DNA of 64,000 nt from NCBI GenBank assembly GCA_024760905.1, contig CM045735.1, forward strand, positions 31,713,749-31,777,748, in the 5' to 3' direction. Below, in pieces: positions 18,801 through 25,847 of the stretch; position 1 is the stretch's first letter; the number at the start of each line of letters is the position of its first letter. A program made the translations under genes and the position numbers. The stretch comes from Plotosus lineatus (lineage: Eukaryota; Chordata; Actinopteri; Siluriformes; Plotosidae). Below the pieces are notes generated by a model. The model was not told where the DNA came from. It worked only from the letters and a program-made list of their open reading frames with translations, and searched no databases.

Positions 18801-19306
18801 TGGTATCAATTTTTCTTTTTTTTACTTTTATAATCTTGAACCTTGCAGAAAAGCTAAACCTGGATCTGGATTCAGAGTTTCTATTGGTCAGCTTGGTGCA
18901 GATCCTGGGCTTCAGCAACTCCGTTTGTAACCCAGTGGTGTATGCTGCCCTCAATACCAACTTCAAGAGGGATTTGGTGGCCCTTTTCACACAGAGGCGG
19001 CTACTCTCTTTCCAGAGGAGGCGGGCCCAGGTTTGTGTGTCTGTCATCGCACCTAAGACTGCTGTGAAAAGAATGGAGAGGGGAAGTGGGCTTCAGCCAT
19101 GGAGAAAAGTGGCTTGGGACACGGCAAATTGTGCAACAGCAATGAGGAATGGAGTAAGGTCAGAAACCTCCAACCCTGTGAACCTGCTTGCTGACATTAG
19201 GCCTAGTAACAACTCGGGCACCGTCATTCTGAACGTCACTGACCCCATGAACATGGATGCTACCGGTAGATCAGATCATAAAACGATGGAAAAACTAAGT
19301 GGATAA
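3520..19306 (+). CDS. qrfpr: QRFP (26RFa) receptor-like GPCR, six exons
   Basis: Join 3520-3850, 8421-8579, 12250-12311, 16512-16744, 18336-18433, 18849-19306: 1341 nt, 446 residues, all junctions GT/AG with compatible phases. It predicts a class A peptide GPCR of the plasma membrane. Visible marks are N-glycosylation sites NLT (2-4) and NLS (16-18), GN60 in TM1, LALSD88LL in TM2, Cys115 before TM3 and the Cys197/198 pair in ECL2, E139-R140-F141 in place of DRY, CWAP 281-284 in TM6, and NPVVY 322-326 in TM7. The N-terminus ([12 protein letters not shown]) and [10 protein letters not shown] match the QRFP receptor (GPR103) family, which binds RFamide peptides and affects feeding and arousal in vertebrates. 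The ATG at 3520 was chosen because it gives the family's typical short N-terminus. Which teleost paralogue this is cannot be told. Confidence 0.88.
3950..4080 (+). mobile_element. SINE-B 3' fragment
   Basis: GCGAGCTGTCCAGGGTGTAC ... GGCTGAGATGGGCGCCAACC ... AATGAATGAACGAATGAATA: the 3' third of a SINE-B, just inside qrfpr intron 1. Confidence 0.7.
4100..4432 (+). mobile_element. SINE-B, near full-length
   Basis: This is the best plus-strand example of the family. The tRNA-like head has an A-box-like ATAGTGGTTAGCAGTC and a B-box-like GTGGGTTCGAGTC. It continues through GTGTTTGCATG, the TTCCCACAGTCC block, GCAATCATCTGGAGCGG, the CCTGCGACCCTAGTAGGG block and an L2-type TAAATGAGTGAGT tail. Pol III-transcribed SINEs of this kind depend on a LINE in trans. 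Confidence 0.8.
4793..5148 (-). mobile_element. SINE-A, full-length, 13-bp TSD
   Basis: A complete minus-strand copy. The tRNA-like head is at the right (RC of GGGGGGCAGTGGTGGTCTAG, B box near 5080-5092) and the RTE-type tail is at the left. Perfect duplications AGGCATGTCATCT flank it at 4780-4792 and 5149-5161, proving target-primed insertion of this unit. Confidence 0.9.
5630..5950 (-). mobile_element. SINE-B, near full-length
   Basis: It reads on the minus strand from a tRNA-like head (CCAGTGGTGTTGTAGTTGGG near 5945) through GTGTGGAGTTTGCGTG and the CATGT block to the tail TTAGGATTAAGCAGTTTAG near 5640. Confidence 0.8.
6130..6381 (-). mobile_element. chimeric SINE: SINE-A body with SINE-B tail, 5'-truncated
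   Basis: Minus-strand reading starts inside the SINE-A body (CCCAGTGCAGTTAACTGGG ... AAAGAACCACTGCTGAC ... GCCATCAGCGTGTGTCTGCC). It then switches to the SINE-B 3' half (CTGCGATGGCCTGACGAGCC ... GCGACCCTAATTAGGATTAA ... GAATGAATGA). The tRNA head is missing. The switch point is in the same region as in 24243-24583. Confidence 0.8.
6611..6947 (+). mobile_element. SINE-A, full-length, 16-bp TSD
   Basis: Head GGGCAGTGGTGGTCTAGTGG with A box, then B box GTGGGTTCGAGTCCC (6660-6674). The body has the CTCTCAC/GTGAGAG hairpin. The tail is GATTCGCTGTGGCGACTCCC ... AAGAAGAA. Perfect 16-bp duplications GTTCAGTGATTATTCA at 6595-6610 and 6948-6963 mark both ends. It inserted into a hAT MITE. Confidence 0.93.
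7028..8024. other. qrfpr intron 1, no recognised feature
   Basis: AT-rich intron sequence. A short stretch near 7840-7990 (CACTACACCCTGAACAGCTC) resembles a decayed SINE-B. Nothing else was recognised. Confidence 0.5.
8025..8285 (-). mobile_element. SINE-C copy, diverged
   Basis: Its minus strand shares CACCTGTGATGGACTAGCAT and the GTATAAGTGGGTACC block with the better copy at 23303-23600. Both ends are blurred. Confidence 0.55.
8421..8579 (+). CDS. qrfpr: qrfpr-like exon 2 (TM3, ICL2)
   Basis: Acceptor TTTTACAG at 8420, donor CG|GTGAGAA at 8580. It encodes [13 protein letters not shown]3 with [11 protein letters not shown], and ICL2. Phase 1 at both ends. Confidence 0.88.
8803..8845 (+). 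mobile_element. Tc1-like terminal inverted repeat fragment
   Basis: TCCATTTTATTAGAAACACC followed by TGTACACCTGCACATTCA resembles the terminus of the Tc1-like family whose ends read CACTTTATTAGG. Only the end survives, directly beside a SINE-B. Confidence 0.4.
8846..9180 (-). mobile_element. SINE-B, near full-length
   Basis: The tail (RC of CACTTAATCCTACTAGGGTT) is at the left. The body includes GATACACCCTGAACAGCTTG and TGCATGCCTTTTGACTGTGG. The head (RC of CTGCTTGCTGTGAGGCAGAC) is at the right. Confidence 0.8.
9465..9760 (-). mobile_element. SINE-B copy
   Basis: Contains RC of the ATTAGGGTCATGGGGAGG block, GGGTACACCCTGGACAGCTC, TGTGCATGTTTTCGGACTG and the AATCAAACACAGG head region. The tRNA-like head is only partly preserved. 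Confidence 0.75.
9835..10715 (-). mobile_element. hAT-A element, minus strand, partial
   Basis: It starts CAGTGCTTCTAAATTATTTT with GCCCCCTCTAGG, the reverse complement of the right end of hAT-A at 15840-15878. A hAT transposase remnant follows near 10503-10712. The other terminus was not found. An RTE LINE fragment begins immediately after it. Confidence 0.65.
10503..10712 (-). pseudogene. hAT (ZBED-like) transposase remnant
   Basis: The minus strand encodes [19 protein letters not shown] and [21 protein letters not shown]. This resembles the stretch just after the BED zinc finger of hAT transposases and their domesticated ZBED/SCAND3 relatives (FFERKH..., ALLASY-VAY-IAQ-KKP). About 65 residues remain of a protein normally above 500. 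It probably derives from the autonomous partner of the hAT-A MITEs here. Confidence 0.6.
10716..12090 (+). mobile_element. RTE-type LINE, copy 1, 5' fragment
   Basis: It begins with the family 5' leader (GCTGTGAGGGGGGGCACA ... AGTGTCTCTCCCTCACGC ... GTCAGGAAGGGCATCCGACG), continues through the endonuclease coding region, and breaks off at about 12090, where an L2-type SINE tail follows. The same leader recurs at 13295. Confidence 0.8.
11005..11860 (+). pseudogene. RTE-type LINE ORF, AP-endonuclease region, broken
   Basis: [14 protein letters not shown] starts the APE-type endonuclease. Frameshifts follow. [17 protein letters not shown] (11174) and [15 protein letters not shown] then read well to a stop near 11398. 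[15 protein letters not shown] resumes, with [12 protein letters not shown] and [12 protein letters not shown] to a stop at 11783. Such endonucleases nick target DNA to prime reverse transcription. Several stops and shifts make this copy dead. It aligns closely with 13415-14224. Confidence 0.78.
12091..12140 (+). mobile_element. L2-type SINE tail joined to RTE fragment
   Basis: CTGCGACCCTAAGAGGAGTT then TTTGGAAAATGAATGAA: the SINE-B 3' tail placed directly after the truncated RTE body, about 110 bp before qrfpr exon 3. Confidence 0.65.
12250..12311 (+). CDS. qrfpr: qrfpr-like exon 3 (TM4)
   Basis: A 62-nt exon after a CCTTCCAG acceptor, with donor GAG|GTATGT at 12312. It encodes [21 protein letters not shown]. 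The split codon at the left edge reads Val where the family usually has Gly (MLGVVWL). Length and phase still fit exactly. Confidence 0.85.
12690..12866 (+). mobile_element. SINE-B 5' part, split by hAT-A insertion
   Basis: Head AGGTGGCACAATGGTGTAATG, B-box-like CTGGGTTTGAGCCC, and the body to TCCAAAATCGTGCACATTAG. The rest of the SINE resumes at 15887 after a 3-kb insertion. Confidence 0.8.
13295..15726 (+). mobile_element. RTE-type LINE, copy 2, with TSD
   Basis: The 5' leader starts GCTGTGAGGGAGGGGCACA. It is joined by an internal deletion near 13430 to the C-terminal endonuclease region, then the full RT region, and ends in a 3' tail GATTCGCTGTGGCGACCCCT ... AAGAAGAAG. Perfect 10-bp duplications AAAGATACAA lie at 13285-13294 and 15727-15736. 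This is the RTE (Rex3/Expander-like) organisation, with a compact 3' end. Confidence 0.85.
13415..15698 (+). pseudogene. RTE-type LINE endonuclease/reverse transcriptase, broken
   Basis: The longest open part (to 14224) holds [19 protein letters not shown] and the linker [22 protein letters not shown] motifs follow in shifted frames: [31 protein letters not shown] (motif A, 14679 on), [19 protein letters not shown] (motif B, Gln changed to His) and [16 protein letters not shown] (motif C, 14944 on). The C-terminus has [16 protein letters not shown] and ends at MIRCGDP (about 15698). Stops near 14224, 14922 and 15420, frameshifts, and the loss of most of the endonuclease make it inactive. Confidence 0.85.
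15887..16010 (+). mobile_element. SINE-B 3' part, continuing 12690-12866
   Basis: It resumes after the hAT duplication with TGGATATTCTTGATTGTCCC, CTGATGAGCTGCCCAGGG and TGGCTGGAATGGGCTCC. The tail end is diverged. Confidence 0.75.
16055..16320 (-). mobile_element. SINE-B, diverged
   Basis: Minus-strand copy with CATTGCAAGGGCAACACACA, AATGTGCATGTCTTTGAAG and a head region (CATGCCATCC at the right end). An AC tract expands the middle. Confidence 0.7.
16512..16744 (+). CDS. qrfpr: qrfpr-like exon 4 (ECL2, TM5, ICL3)
   Basis: Acceptor CTCTTGCAG at 16511, donor AG|GTCAGA at 16745. It starts [18 protein letters not shown], matching the family's ECL2, and runs through TM5 into ICL3 ([11 protein letters not shown] ... 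EINKIT). Confidence 0.88.
17265..18020 (-). pseudogene. degenerate LINE reverse transcriptase, C-terminal half
   Basis: On the minus strand, [57 protein letters not shown] and, in another frame, [15 protein letters not shown] follow the order of an RT C-terminal region (KT-motif, YLGS box, SVLLYG-ETW box, FGH box). The FADD motif and 5' part are missing. Frameshifts occur near 17560. It differs clearly from the Rex1- and RTE-type copies in this window, and its clade is uncertain. It lies in qrfpr intron 4. Confidence 0.75.
18281..18304. repeat. (GA)n microsatellite near exon 5 acceptor
   Basis: About twelve GA units end some 30 bp upstream of the exon 5 acceptor (18335), between the likely branch point and the pyrimidine tract. 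Confidence 0.95.
18336..18433 (+). CDS. qrfpr: qrfpr-like exon 5 (TM6)
   Basis: Acceptor TTGTCCAG at 18335, donor ATG|GTAAAC at 18434. It encodes [13 protein letters not shown] and [20 protein letters not shown] microsatellite lies about 30 bp upstream of the acceptor. Confidence 0.87.
18550..18715 (+). mobile_element. SINE-B body joined to SINE-A-like piece
   Basis: GTGTGTGGAGTTACCATGTT and ATTTCCTCTCACAGTCC are SINE-B. GATGTCAGAAAGGGCATCTG near 18686 resembles the RTE leader block shared with SINE-A. Ends are unclear. Confidence 0.45.
18849..19306 (+). CDS. qrfpr: qrfpr-like exon 6 (TM7 and C-tail)
   Basis: Acceptor CCTTGCAG at 18848. It encodes [15 protein letters not shown]7 with [13 protein letters not shown], and a tail of about 115 residues ending MEKLSG, with stop TAA at 19304-19306. 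The tail diverges from mammals, which is normal for this region. Confidence 0.87.
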
Positions 19307-20261
19307 TTGTCTGGTGCAGAAAAAAAGTCACTGCAAAAATATTAGGATCTCAAGTATTATAGTACTACTCAAATCAAATGCCCCGGCGGCATGCTTGCAT
19401 GGTTTCTTCTGGGTACTCCGGTTTCCTCCCACACTCCAAATCATGAGAAGTGACTGTTACAAATTGACCCTTGTTATGTAGGTGAGAGTGAATGGTTGTG
19501 AGTTTTTGCCTTGTGATGGCCTTTGAGCCGTTTAGGGTGTACCCTGCCTTCGCTCAGAGTCAGTGGAGACTGGCTCCAACCTCCCCACAACCCCAGTGGA
19601 CAAAGGGGTTCAGTGTGAATGAATGAATGACTGAATGAATGGTGACACCATCTTGACTATATAGCAAACCACAGTATTTGTGAAATTTAGACACTGCCAT
19701 CATATGCAAAGTGGAAGAAAACCGGGTTCACAATCAATGCCGGGATATACACTTCAATGCATCAGTGGAACATTATTTCCCTTCATGGTTCATGTCAGCA
19801 TGGTTCATGTCAGGGTTGTGTTGGACCAGAGAATATATATGTTCCTGGTGTGAATAACATGCTTATGGAAGTAAAACTGTCCAGCAGACTGGCATCTCTA
19901 CCCTGTGGTGCTATTGGGTTTCCATCAAAGAAATCTGTCAATAGCATAACACTTTCACATAATATCAAAACTTTAGGAGGGGACAGTCATAACATGATGG
20001 CGACATGACATTACGTCATCAATGGCATGATCAAAAGGAATTTACAGTGAAAATTTGTATCAGGTGAAGTTCAATTTCTTTTCTGCTTTTAGGCAGAGCT
20101 TAAATCTTTATATGATACAATGCCTTTCTTTAGCACACGAGCCAAAGCGCTAGAGTGTGCAAGGTTCATACGTGCATGTGTACATTCTGCATACACCAAA
20201 AATTGGAACATGATTTCTTTTATGTTCACAGTTTTGACTCATGAGCAACAAGCAGTAGGTA
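19307..20261 (+). other. qrfpr 3' flank / likely 3' UTR
   Basis: No coding pattern was recognised downstream of the stop. It contains one SINE-B (19390-19660). No single polyadenylation signal could be picked with confidence. Confidence 0.4.
19390..19660 (+). mobile_element. SINE-B, head lost
   Basis: GGTACTCCGGTTTCCTCCCA, CTTGTGATGGCCTTTGAGCC, CTCCCCACAACCCCAGTGG and a GAATGAATGAATGA tail. Confidence 0.75.
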
Positions 20262-20455
20262 AGGTCTGTTGGGCTTTTCCACCCAAGCCTAGTGGCGGTT
20301 TCTGTTGCATGAAGTGTCGGAGTCCAACTCGTCCTGGCCGGGAGGCTTGTCAATTGCAGGTTTCCGTCCCAGTATCTTTAATTTTTTTTTTTAAGTGGTA
20401 CCCATTTATAGTGTTGGGTGGACAGAGGTACATTTGTGATTAAGACCTTTCTAAT
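20262..20455 (-). mobile_element. SINE-C fragment
   Basis: It shares GTGGTACCCATTTATAGTGT and TGGGTGGACAGAGG, in reverse complement, with the SINE-C at 23303. Its left end carries TGTTGGGCTTTTCCACCC. Confidence 0.45.
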
Positions 20456-20768
20456 TTCTCATACTTGGGGAACAGTAAGGTAACACAAAACCTTTAGTCT
20501 TGGTAATAAAATTGATTTTGCGAATGGAATTCTTCAATGAGATAACTACCTGCTGTGTGTAATGGTTGAGTTCATTGTAATGTCTCTTGGGAGGCATGTT
20601 GAGCATAGACACGAAGAGAAATTGACCTACCAACGGGAAGATCTCATCCTCTTGTTTTTTTGTTTACAATATTCCAGTGTAGTTTGTAGTAATTGAAAGT
20701 TACGATTTTGAGGAGGTAAGAAAGTAAAACTTAGTTCAGCTAAGATAACAGGAAGCTAAATAACGCTC

Positions 20769-21852
20769 ATACAGTTATGTTCAAAATATTATCAGTCAAA
20801 CATCACTAACCTGATCAGTCAGTGTTTTTGGTAGAATTGATGTTGCTACATGGCAAATAATTTACGCACAGGTCCGAAAAAGTAATCGAATCCAACAGAA
20901 CCAACAGTCATGACACACTGCTGCTGATTCTGGGTCATTGACTCACTAATTGTATGGGGAGTGGTCAAAATATTAGCAGTGTGGAGATCAATTAGTGACG
21001 TCATTTACTCTTTGAAAAACAGGTGCCAGTTATTGTTAAGGAAAGAAGGCAGAAAAATGTTGTACATGCTGGCTGTAGATAATGTGTCTTTGAAACACAG
21101 GGTCTCTGAAGACATTGTTCAGAAGAACAGCATATCTTGATTAAAAAGTTGATTGGAGAGGGGACAATGTATGAAGGAGTTCTGAAAATGGCAGGCTGCT
21201 CTGCGAACATGATCCCAAATGCTTTAAAATAGGAACCAAAACCTGAAAGATGTGGAAAAAGTGAAAACTACCATTCAGGTGGATGGAAGAAGAGCCAAAA
21301 TGACAAGGACTCAGCCGCCAATCAACTCCAGGAAGGTCTAAAGTTGCCCGTGAGTCCTGTTACAGTCCGAAGACGCCTATATGAAGCCAATCCATCAGCA
21401 AGAAGTTCCTCTTTTTTTTGGTGGTGTTGTTGTTTTTAAACAATGTTCTGAAGGTTACAGTTTACCAAAGACCACCTTGACTGGCCTAAAGAGAAACAGA
21501 GCAATATTTTGTGGACTGATGAAAGTAAGATTGTTCTTTTTGGTTCTAGTGGCCGGACGCAGTTTGTCAGACGACCCAGAAACACTAAATTCAAGCCACG
21601 GTACACTGAAGACGGTGAAGCCTGGTGGCACAAGCATCACGATACGGGGATGTTTCTCATACCGTGGTATTGGGCCTGTTTATTGTATCACCGGGATCAT
21701 GGATGAGTTCAAATACATCAGAACACTTGAAATCAAGCTGAAGAGGAAATGCCTGTGAAGTGGGTGTTCCAAGAAAAGCAAATTGTGATTCAAGTGTAGC
21801 AAAATCTTAAAAACAGTGTCTGTTTATAAAAATGCTAAGAAAAAAGCAGACA

Positions 21853-21887
<35 letters not shown>

Positions 21888-21905
21888 AGTCCAGTATTCA
21901 CTTTT
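20769..21905 (+). mobile_element. Tc1-like element (family F), remnant
   Basis: The left end ACAGTTATGTTCAAAATATT is typical of one fish Tc1-like family whose ends read TGTTCAAAA-TA-TAGCAGT. GTGGTCAAAATATTAGCAGT near 20962 repeats the motif. A decayed transposase follows. The right end dissolves in a 30-bp poly-A run (21857-21886). Confidence 0.6.
21430..21760 (+). pseudogene. Tc1-like transposase fragment (family F)
   Basis: In shifting frames the strand reads FCGLMKV/LWTDESKIVLFGSSGR (first catalytic Asp in TDES), QFVRRPRNTKFKPRYTED, a GCFSYRGIGPVYCI block and IMDEFKYI. This order is the first half of a Tc1 DDE domain. The region with the second Asp and the Glu is missing. Inactive. Confidence 0.75.
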
Positions 21906-22126
21906 TTTCAATTTCTTTAAGAGAATAACACTGTGTGTGTGTGTGTATATCCTCCATGTTTTGATTTGAATGTGACCTGTTCCCAATGCATTGGAGTATA
22001 TGAAAATAAAAGCTATTTTGAGATGTAAGCCATCTCTGGCTTGACTTCTTCACCCAAACATGTCCCAAAACATGATATGAACTCGACCAATAGAATTTAT
22101 AATGGTTGTGCTCAGTGTGTTTGTTA

Positions 22127-23183
22127 AGCCAGCCTGACACTAGTACGTATTTTAAATCCTCAATGGCACTCGTTCATGCGTACCATGGCGGAATGATTTT
22201 GTGTTTATCTCACCTGTCAGTCAAACAGTTCATGCCAGAGAGGAATTAGTTTTGCTCATAGCTTGCTCACTCATACCATTGAGGATGTTCCACTCGATTC
22301 TTCACCATTGCGGTATTTTTGCAAATTGTTTGTGCTGGGGTGCTCCAAGTTCCTCAACGTCACTCAATGGCCAGGCAAGTTTGCTCCACATCACGCGTGA
22401 CCGCACGTCCGTTTATGACACGCTTTGTCACGCCTCACAAGTGTATCTATATATTGTGTAGCTGGATTCATCCACCATTCATTTTTGTAGTCGTCAAGAT
22501 GATGAACTCTAGAGATTCCGAGAAAATGGCATTAAATCAACAAAGTGTCTTTCTTGCAGATGCTGCTGCATTACTACTAATCGAAGACTATGACATCGAT
22601 ATATGTAAGCAGCTAGAATCCACACCTGATAATTTCTTCCACTACCTGGCATTAAATGTCATGCAACTGAACACCCTTCGCTTTAAGATACAGGGCTAGT
22701 CAAGGTGGACATTGCTGATTGGTTAACCGTTTGTGCGTGGTGTTGCGGAATACAGTGGTTTGAGTGCTCACCCAAACTTAAAGGTGAGTAGACTATGATT
22801 ACCTTTGAGGAAACCGTGAGAAACAGTTCTGTCCACAACTCACTCCCTGGTCCACTAACAGTTAATGTTGGACAATGCGTAGCAGTCAATGAACACCATG
22901 GAGGACACAGGAGCACCATTGAGGATACAGGTGTAATGTTGCACGGCCTTGATTACCCGTGACATGGTGGGCATTTACACGTGCCCTCACTGTTTCCTTA
23001 TAGTTCGCGGAAAGGTATCCAAAAGAGTGCGTGACAAAATTAATGAACATGTTTCATTTTTTGGGTCAGCAATGCCCCTCATCTCGCTCACAGTTTCTGC
23101 ATTGTTCCCGTGATGGCGCTCACAATTCCCGCAAAGGTACTCACTTTGGCGTACCATGAATGCGTACTAGTGTCAGGCTGGCT
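22127..23183. mobile_element. PIF/Harbinger-like element
   Basis: The left end AGCCAGCCTGACACTAGTAC is the inverted repeat of the right end GTACTAGTGTCAGGCTGGCT. Both sides carry TTA (22124-22126 and 23184-23186). The 3-bp TTA/TAA duplication is the Harbinger signature. The interior has no recognised transposase, so it is probably a non-autonomous 1057-bp derivative. Confidence 0.75.
22499..22699 (+). CDS. unassigned 66-residue ORF in Harbinger-like element
   Basis: The frame starting at ATG 22499 encodes MMNSRDSEKMALNQQSVF ... AAALLLIEDYDIDICKQLES ... and ends at TAG 22697-22699. The composition is acidic and plausible for protein, but no family was recognised. It could be the remnant of a Harbinger ORF or a chance frame. 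An alternative upstream start exists at 22319. Confidence 0.25.
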   Translation: MMNSRDSEKMALNQQSVFLADAAALLLIEDYDIDICKQLESTPDNFFHYLALNVMQLNTLRFKIQG

Positions 23184-23302
23184 TTAGGCCCTCTAGATAC
23201 TGTCCTGATCTCAGCTTCTTATACTATCATGAAAGAAAGCTCAGAGGAAACTGAATCCTGTAGGAAACTTACAAGGAATATGAAAATTCCATAGATGAAC
23301 AG

Positions 23303-23600
23303 TGGAGATAGTGGTGGAATAGTTAGGATGCTGGGTTTATAATCAAGAGGCCATGGGTTTGAATTGCTGCTAATTCCCTACTGTGCCAACACCCATGGGC
23401 AAGGTCTGAACCACAAGTGTGTCTCTGTCCATCCGGCAGTATAAACAGGCACCAGCAAAAAATACCTGTGGTAACCTGTGATGGACTGGCATCCCTTCAA
23501 GGAGGAACTGAACTTCTCGTCACCTCACATTACAAAAATCAAGGATAAGCTCCAGGCTTATCCGACAGGAGCCAGCAAGCAGGAGTCTAGAAAGCCCAAC
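23303..23600 (+). mobile_element. SINE-C, tRNA-like head
   Basis: Head GATAGTGGTGGAATAGTTAG with a B-box-like CATGGGTTTGAATTG, a middle ending in GGTAACCTGTGATGGACTGG, and CAAGGATAAGCTCCAGGCTT near the 3' end. Related copies lie at 8025 and 20262. It differs from SINE-A and SINE-B. Confidence 0.65.
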
Positions 23601-23962
23601 GGATTTTCCTTACCAAACTTCTAGACAGCACTCCACACTCGCGATCAGCCCGGGGACCTTGCAACACTGCAGTGCCTTCTGCAGCAATGAAAGTCCTGGA
23701 GAAATGTTCACAAACAGGGTTTTTTTTTTTTGTGTGATAATGGAAAAGTCTATTGTTTTAAATATTTGTATTGATTTTAGATTAAAAGTAATTGTGTCAA
23801 CTCCTTTTGAAAACTTAAATTAAAATGAATTTCATTGCATTGTGACATTAAATTGTGTTTGTTCTACAACACTGTTAGACTGTAATCTGTCACAACAATT
23901 TAACCAAAATTATTCAAACCCTTGGAATCTAAATTTCAAAAATCAATCACACAGATTGCATA
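23601..23962. other. no recognised feature
   Basis: Unique-looking DNA with a short T run near 23720. No repeat or exon was recognised. Confidence 0.45.
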
Positions 23963-24651
23963 GGGCAGTGGTGGACTGGTGGTAAAGGGTGCTGGATCAC
24001 TGATCCTAAGGTTGAGGGTTCAAGTCCCACTCTCCACAAAGGTTGTCACTTCCCCAGTGCCGCTAACTGGGTTATCTAGGGCGGGCCATGTCTCTCATTG
24101 TCTATAGTGAGAGGTTCATGTAAAAGAACCATTGCTGACTTTCGTAAATAGCTGCAAAGCCGTCAGCGTGTTTCTGTCCCTTGCTAAAAGGGTTGTGACA
24201 GGAAGGGCATCCGACGTAAAAATCTATGACAAATATAAATGTGGGCAGTGGTGGTCTTGTGGTATAGGGCGCTGGATCGCTGATCCAAAGGTTGGGGGTT
24301 CGAGTCCCACTCTCCACAAGGTTGTCACTGTCCCCCCCAGTGCAGCTAACTGTGTTATCAAAGGCCGGCCATGTCTCTCTCACTGTCTATGGTGAGAGGC
24401 GTGTGAAAGAACCATTGCTGACTTTCGTAAAGAGTAGGCTGCAAAGCCGTCAGCGTGATTCCACCCTGCGATGGCCTGGCGAGCTGTCCAGGGTGTACTC
24501 TGCCCTCGCCCAAAGTTGGCTGGGATGGGCACCAGCCTCCCTGCGACCCTAATTAGGATTAAGCAGGTACAAAAAATGAACTGAAATATAAACATGCAAT
24601 GATTCGCGGTGGCGACCCCTGAGGAAAAAGCCGAAAGGAAAAGAAGAAGAA
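23963..24651 (+). mobile_element. SINE-A interrupted by a chimeric SINE
   Basis: The outer SINE-A runs 23963-24242 and resumes at about 24597-24651 with AATGATTCGCGGTGGCGACC ... AAGAAGAAG. Outer duplications are AATCACACAGAT on the left and AATCGCACAGAT on the right. The inner SINE occupies 24243-24583. Confidence 0.85.
24243..24583 (+). mobile_element. chimeric SINE: SINE-A head/body with SINE-B tail
   Basis: Head GGGCAGTGGTGGTCTTGTGG, B box GGGGGTTCGAGTCCC, the hairpin, and GCAAAGCCGTCAGCGTG. The sequence then switches to CTGCGATGGCCTGGCGAGCT ... GCGACCCTAATTAGGATTAA ... AAAAAATGAACTG. Its own duplications AAATATAAATG (24231-24241) and AAATATAAACATG (24584-24596) show that it inserted as a unit into another SINE-A. 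Confidence 0.87.
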
Positions 24652-24794
24652 TCGCACAGATAATGTTTTGCTTGCAAAAGGATGAAGGCCTTGTTCTCTC
24701 AGCTCTGTGCGGTAGTTACACAGAAAGTACATATGGCTACGATATGAAGCCAAATAAAGCAAATGTATCGTCAAAGTAATGACCGCGGTCAAGA

Positions 24795-25130
24795 ACTCAC
24801 TCACTCTCACATTCATTTCACCAAACCGCTTCTTCTTACTCGGGTTACACAGAGACTGGAGCCTAGCTCAAGCCTATACCGGGTAAAAGCAGGGCACACC
24901 TTGAACAGCTCCTCAGACCATCGTAGAGTTCACACACACACACACAACTGCACTACCATGAAGAGGAAATTTGAAACAAAATTAGTTTAATATGCATGTG
25001 TTTGGGGTGTCGGAGGAAACCCACACTGGCACAGGCAGAACATGCAAACACTCTTGCTGAGCCTGGAACTTGAACACAGAACCTTCTTGCTGTGAGGCAG
25101 ACATGCTTACCAGTATGCCACCATCACCAT
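24795..25130 (-). mobile_element. SINE-B, near full-length
   Basis: The tail near 24800-24850 (CACTCACTCTCACATTCATT), CAGGGCACACCTTGAACAGC, TATGCATGTGTTTGGGGTG, and a head region with TTCTTGCTGTGAGGCAGACA near 25085. Minus strand. Confidence 0.75.
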
Positions 25131-25195
25131 AAATTAATAGTTAAACATTAGAAAGTAAGATTTCAGTTATCAGCTCTCCAGATCATCACAGAGCC

Positions 25196-25248
<53 letters not shown>
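25196..25248. repeat. (AC)n microsatellite
   Basis: An uninterrupted AC tract of about 53 bp. Confidence 0.98.
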
Positions 25249-25249
<1 letters not shown>

Positions 25250-25250
<1 letters not shown>

Positions 25251-25810
25251 CACCTGAGCAGCTGAGGGTTAAGGCCCTTGCTTAAGTGCCAAAGAGTTGC
25301 TAAATCCCCTGAACTAAAGCCTTTACAACTGGATCACCACTGTCCCAGAGTATTATTAATTTTTAAATTTGATAGAGCATTCCCTGTAAGATTCTTTCTC
25401 AAAGAAACTGCAATTTTTTTGTTGTTGAAAAAATAACAGTTTTAATATAAAAACCATATAAAGAGTTGGTAACTGACTTCCCTTAGCTGTTGCTGCTGTA
25501 CATACATTATACACACAATAGACTGCACTGCAATCAGACATGTGCACACCCTCTCCTGATCCATCCCTAAACCTCAACCATAAATACTCAACGTCCAACA
25601 CATCTGCAAATCCCAGCACTATCTGATAAATATATGCTGTTATAAATTAGAGGCTGTTCACCTATTCTAATAAGATCAACATGCACACGCTTCCGATTCA
25701 CAAAGACAACAAAATTCACCCATCTAAGTAATCGAAGTCTAATCCAAGTACAGTCATGAACAATCACAAAAGGTTTAAGAATACATCAATCCGACACTTT
25801 TCCTACAAAT

Positions 25811-25847
<37 letters not shown>

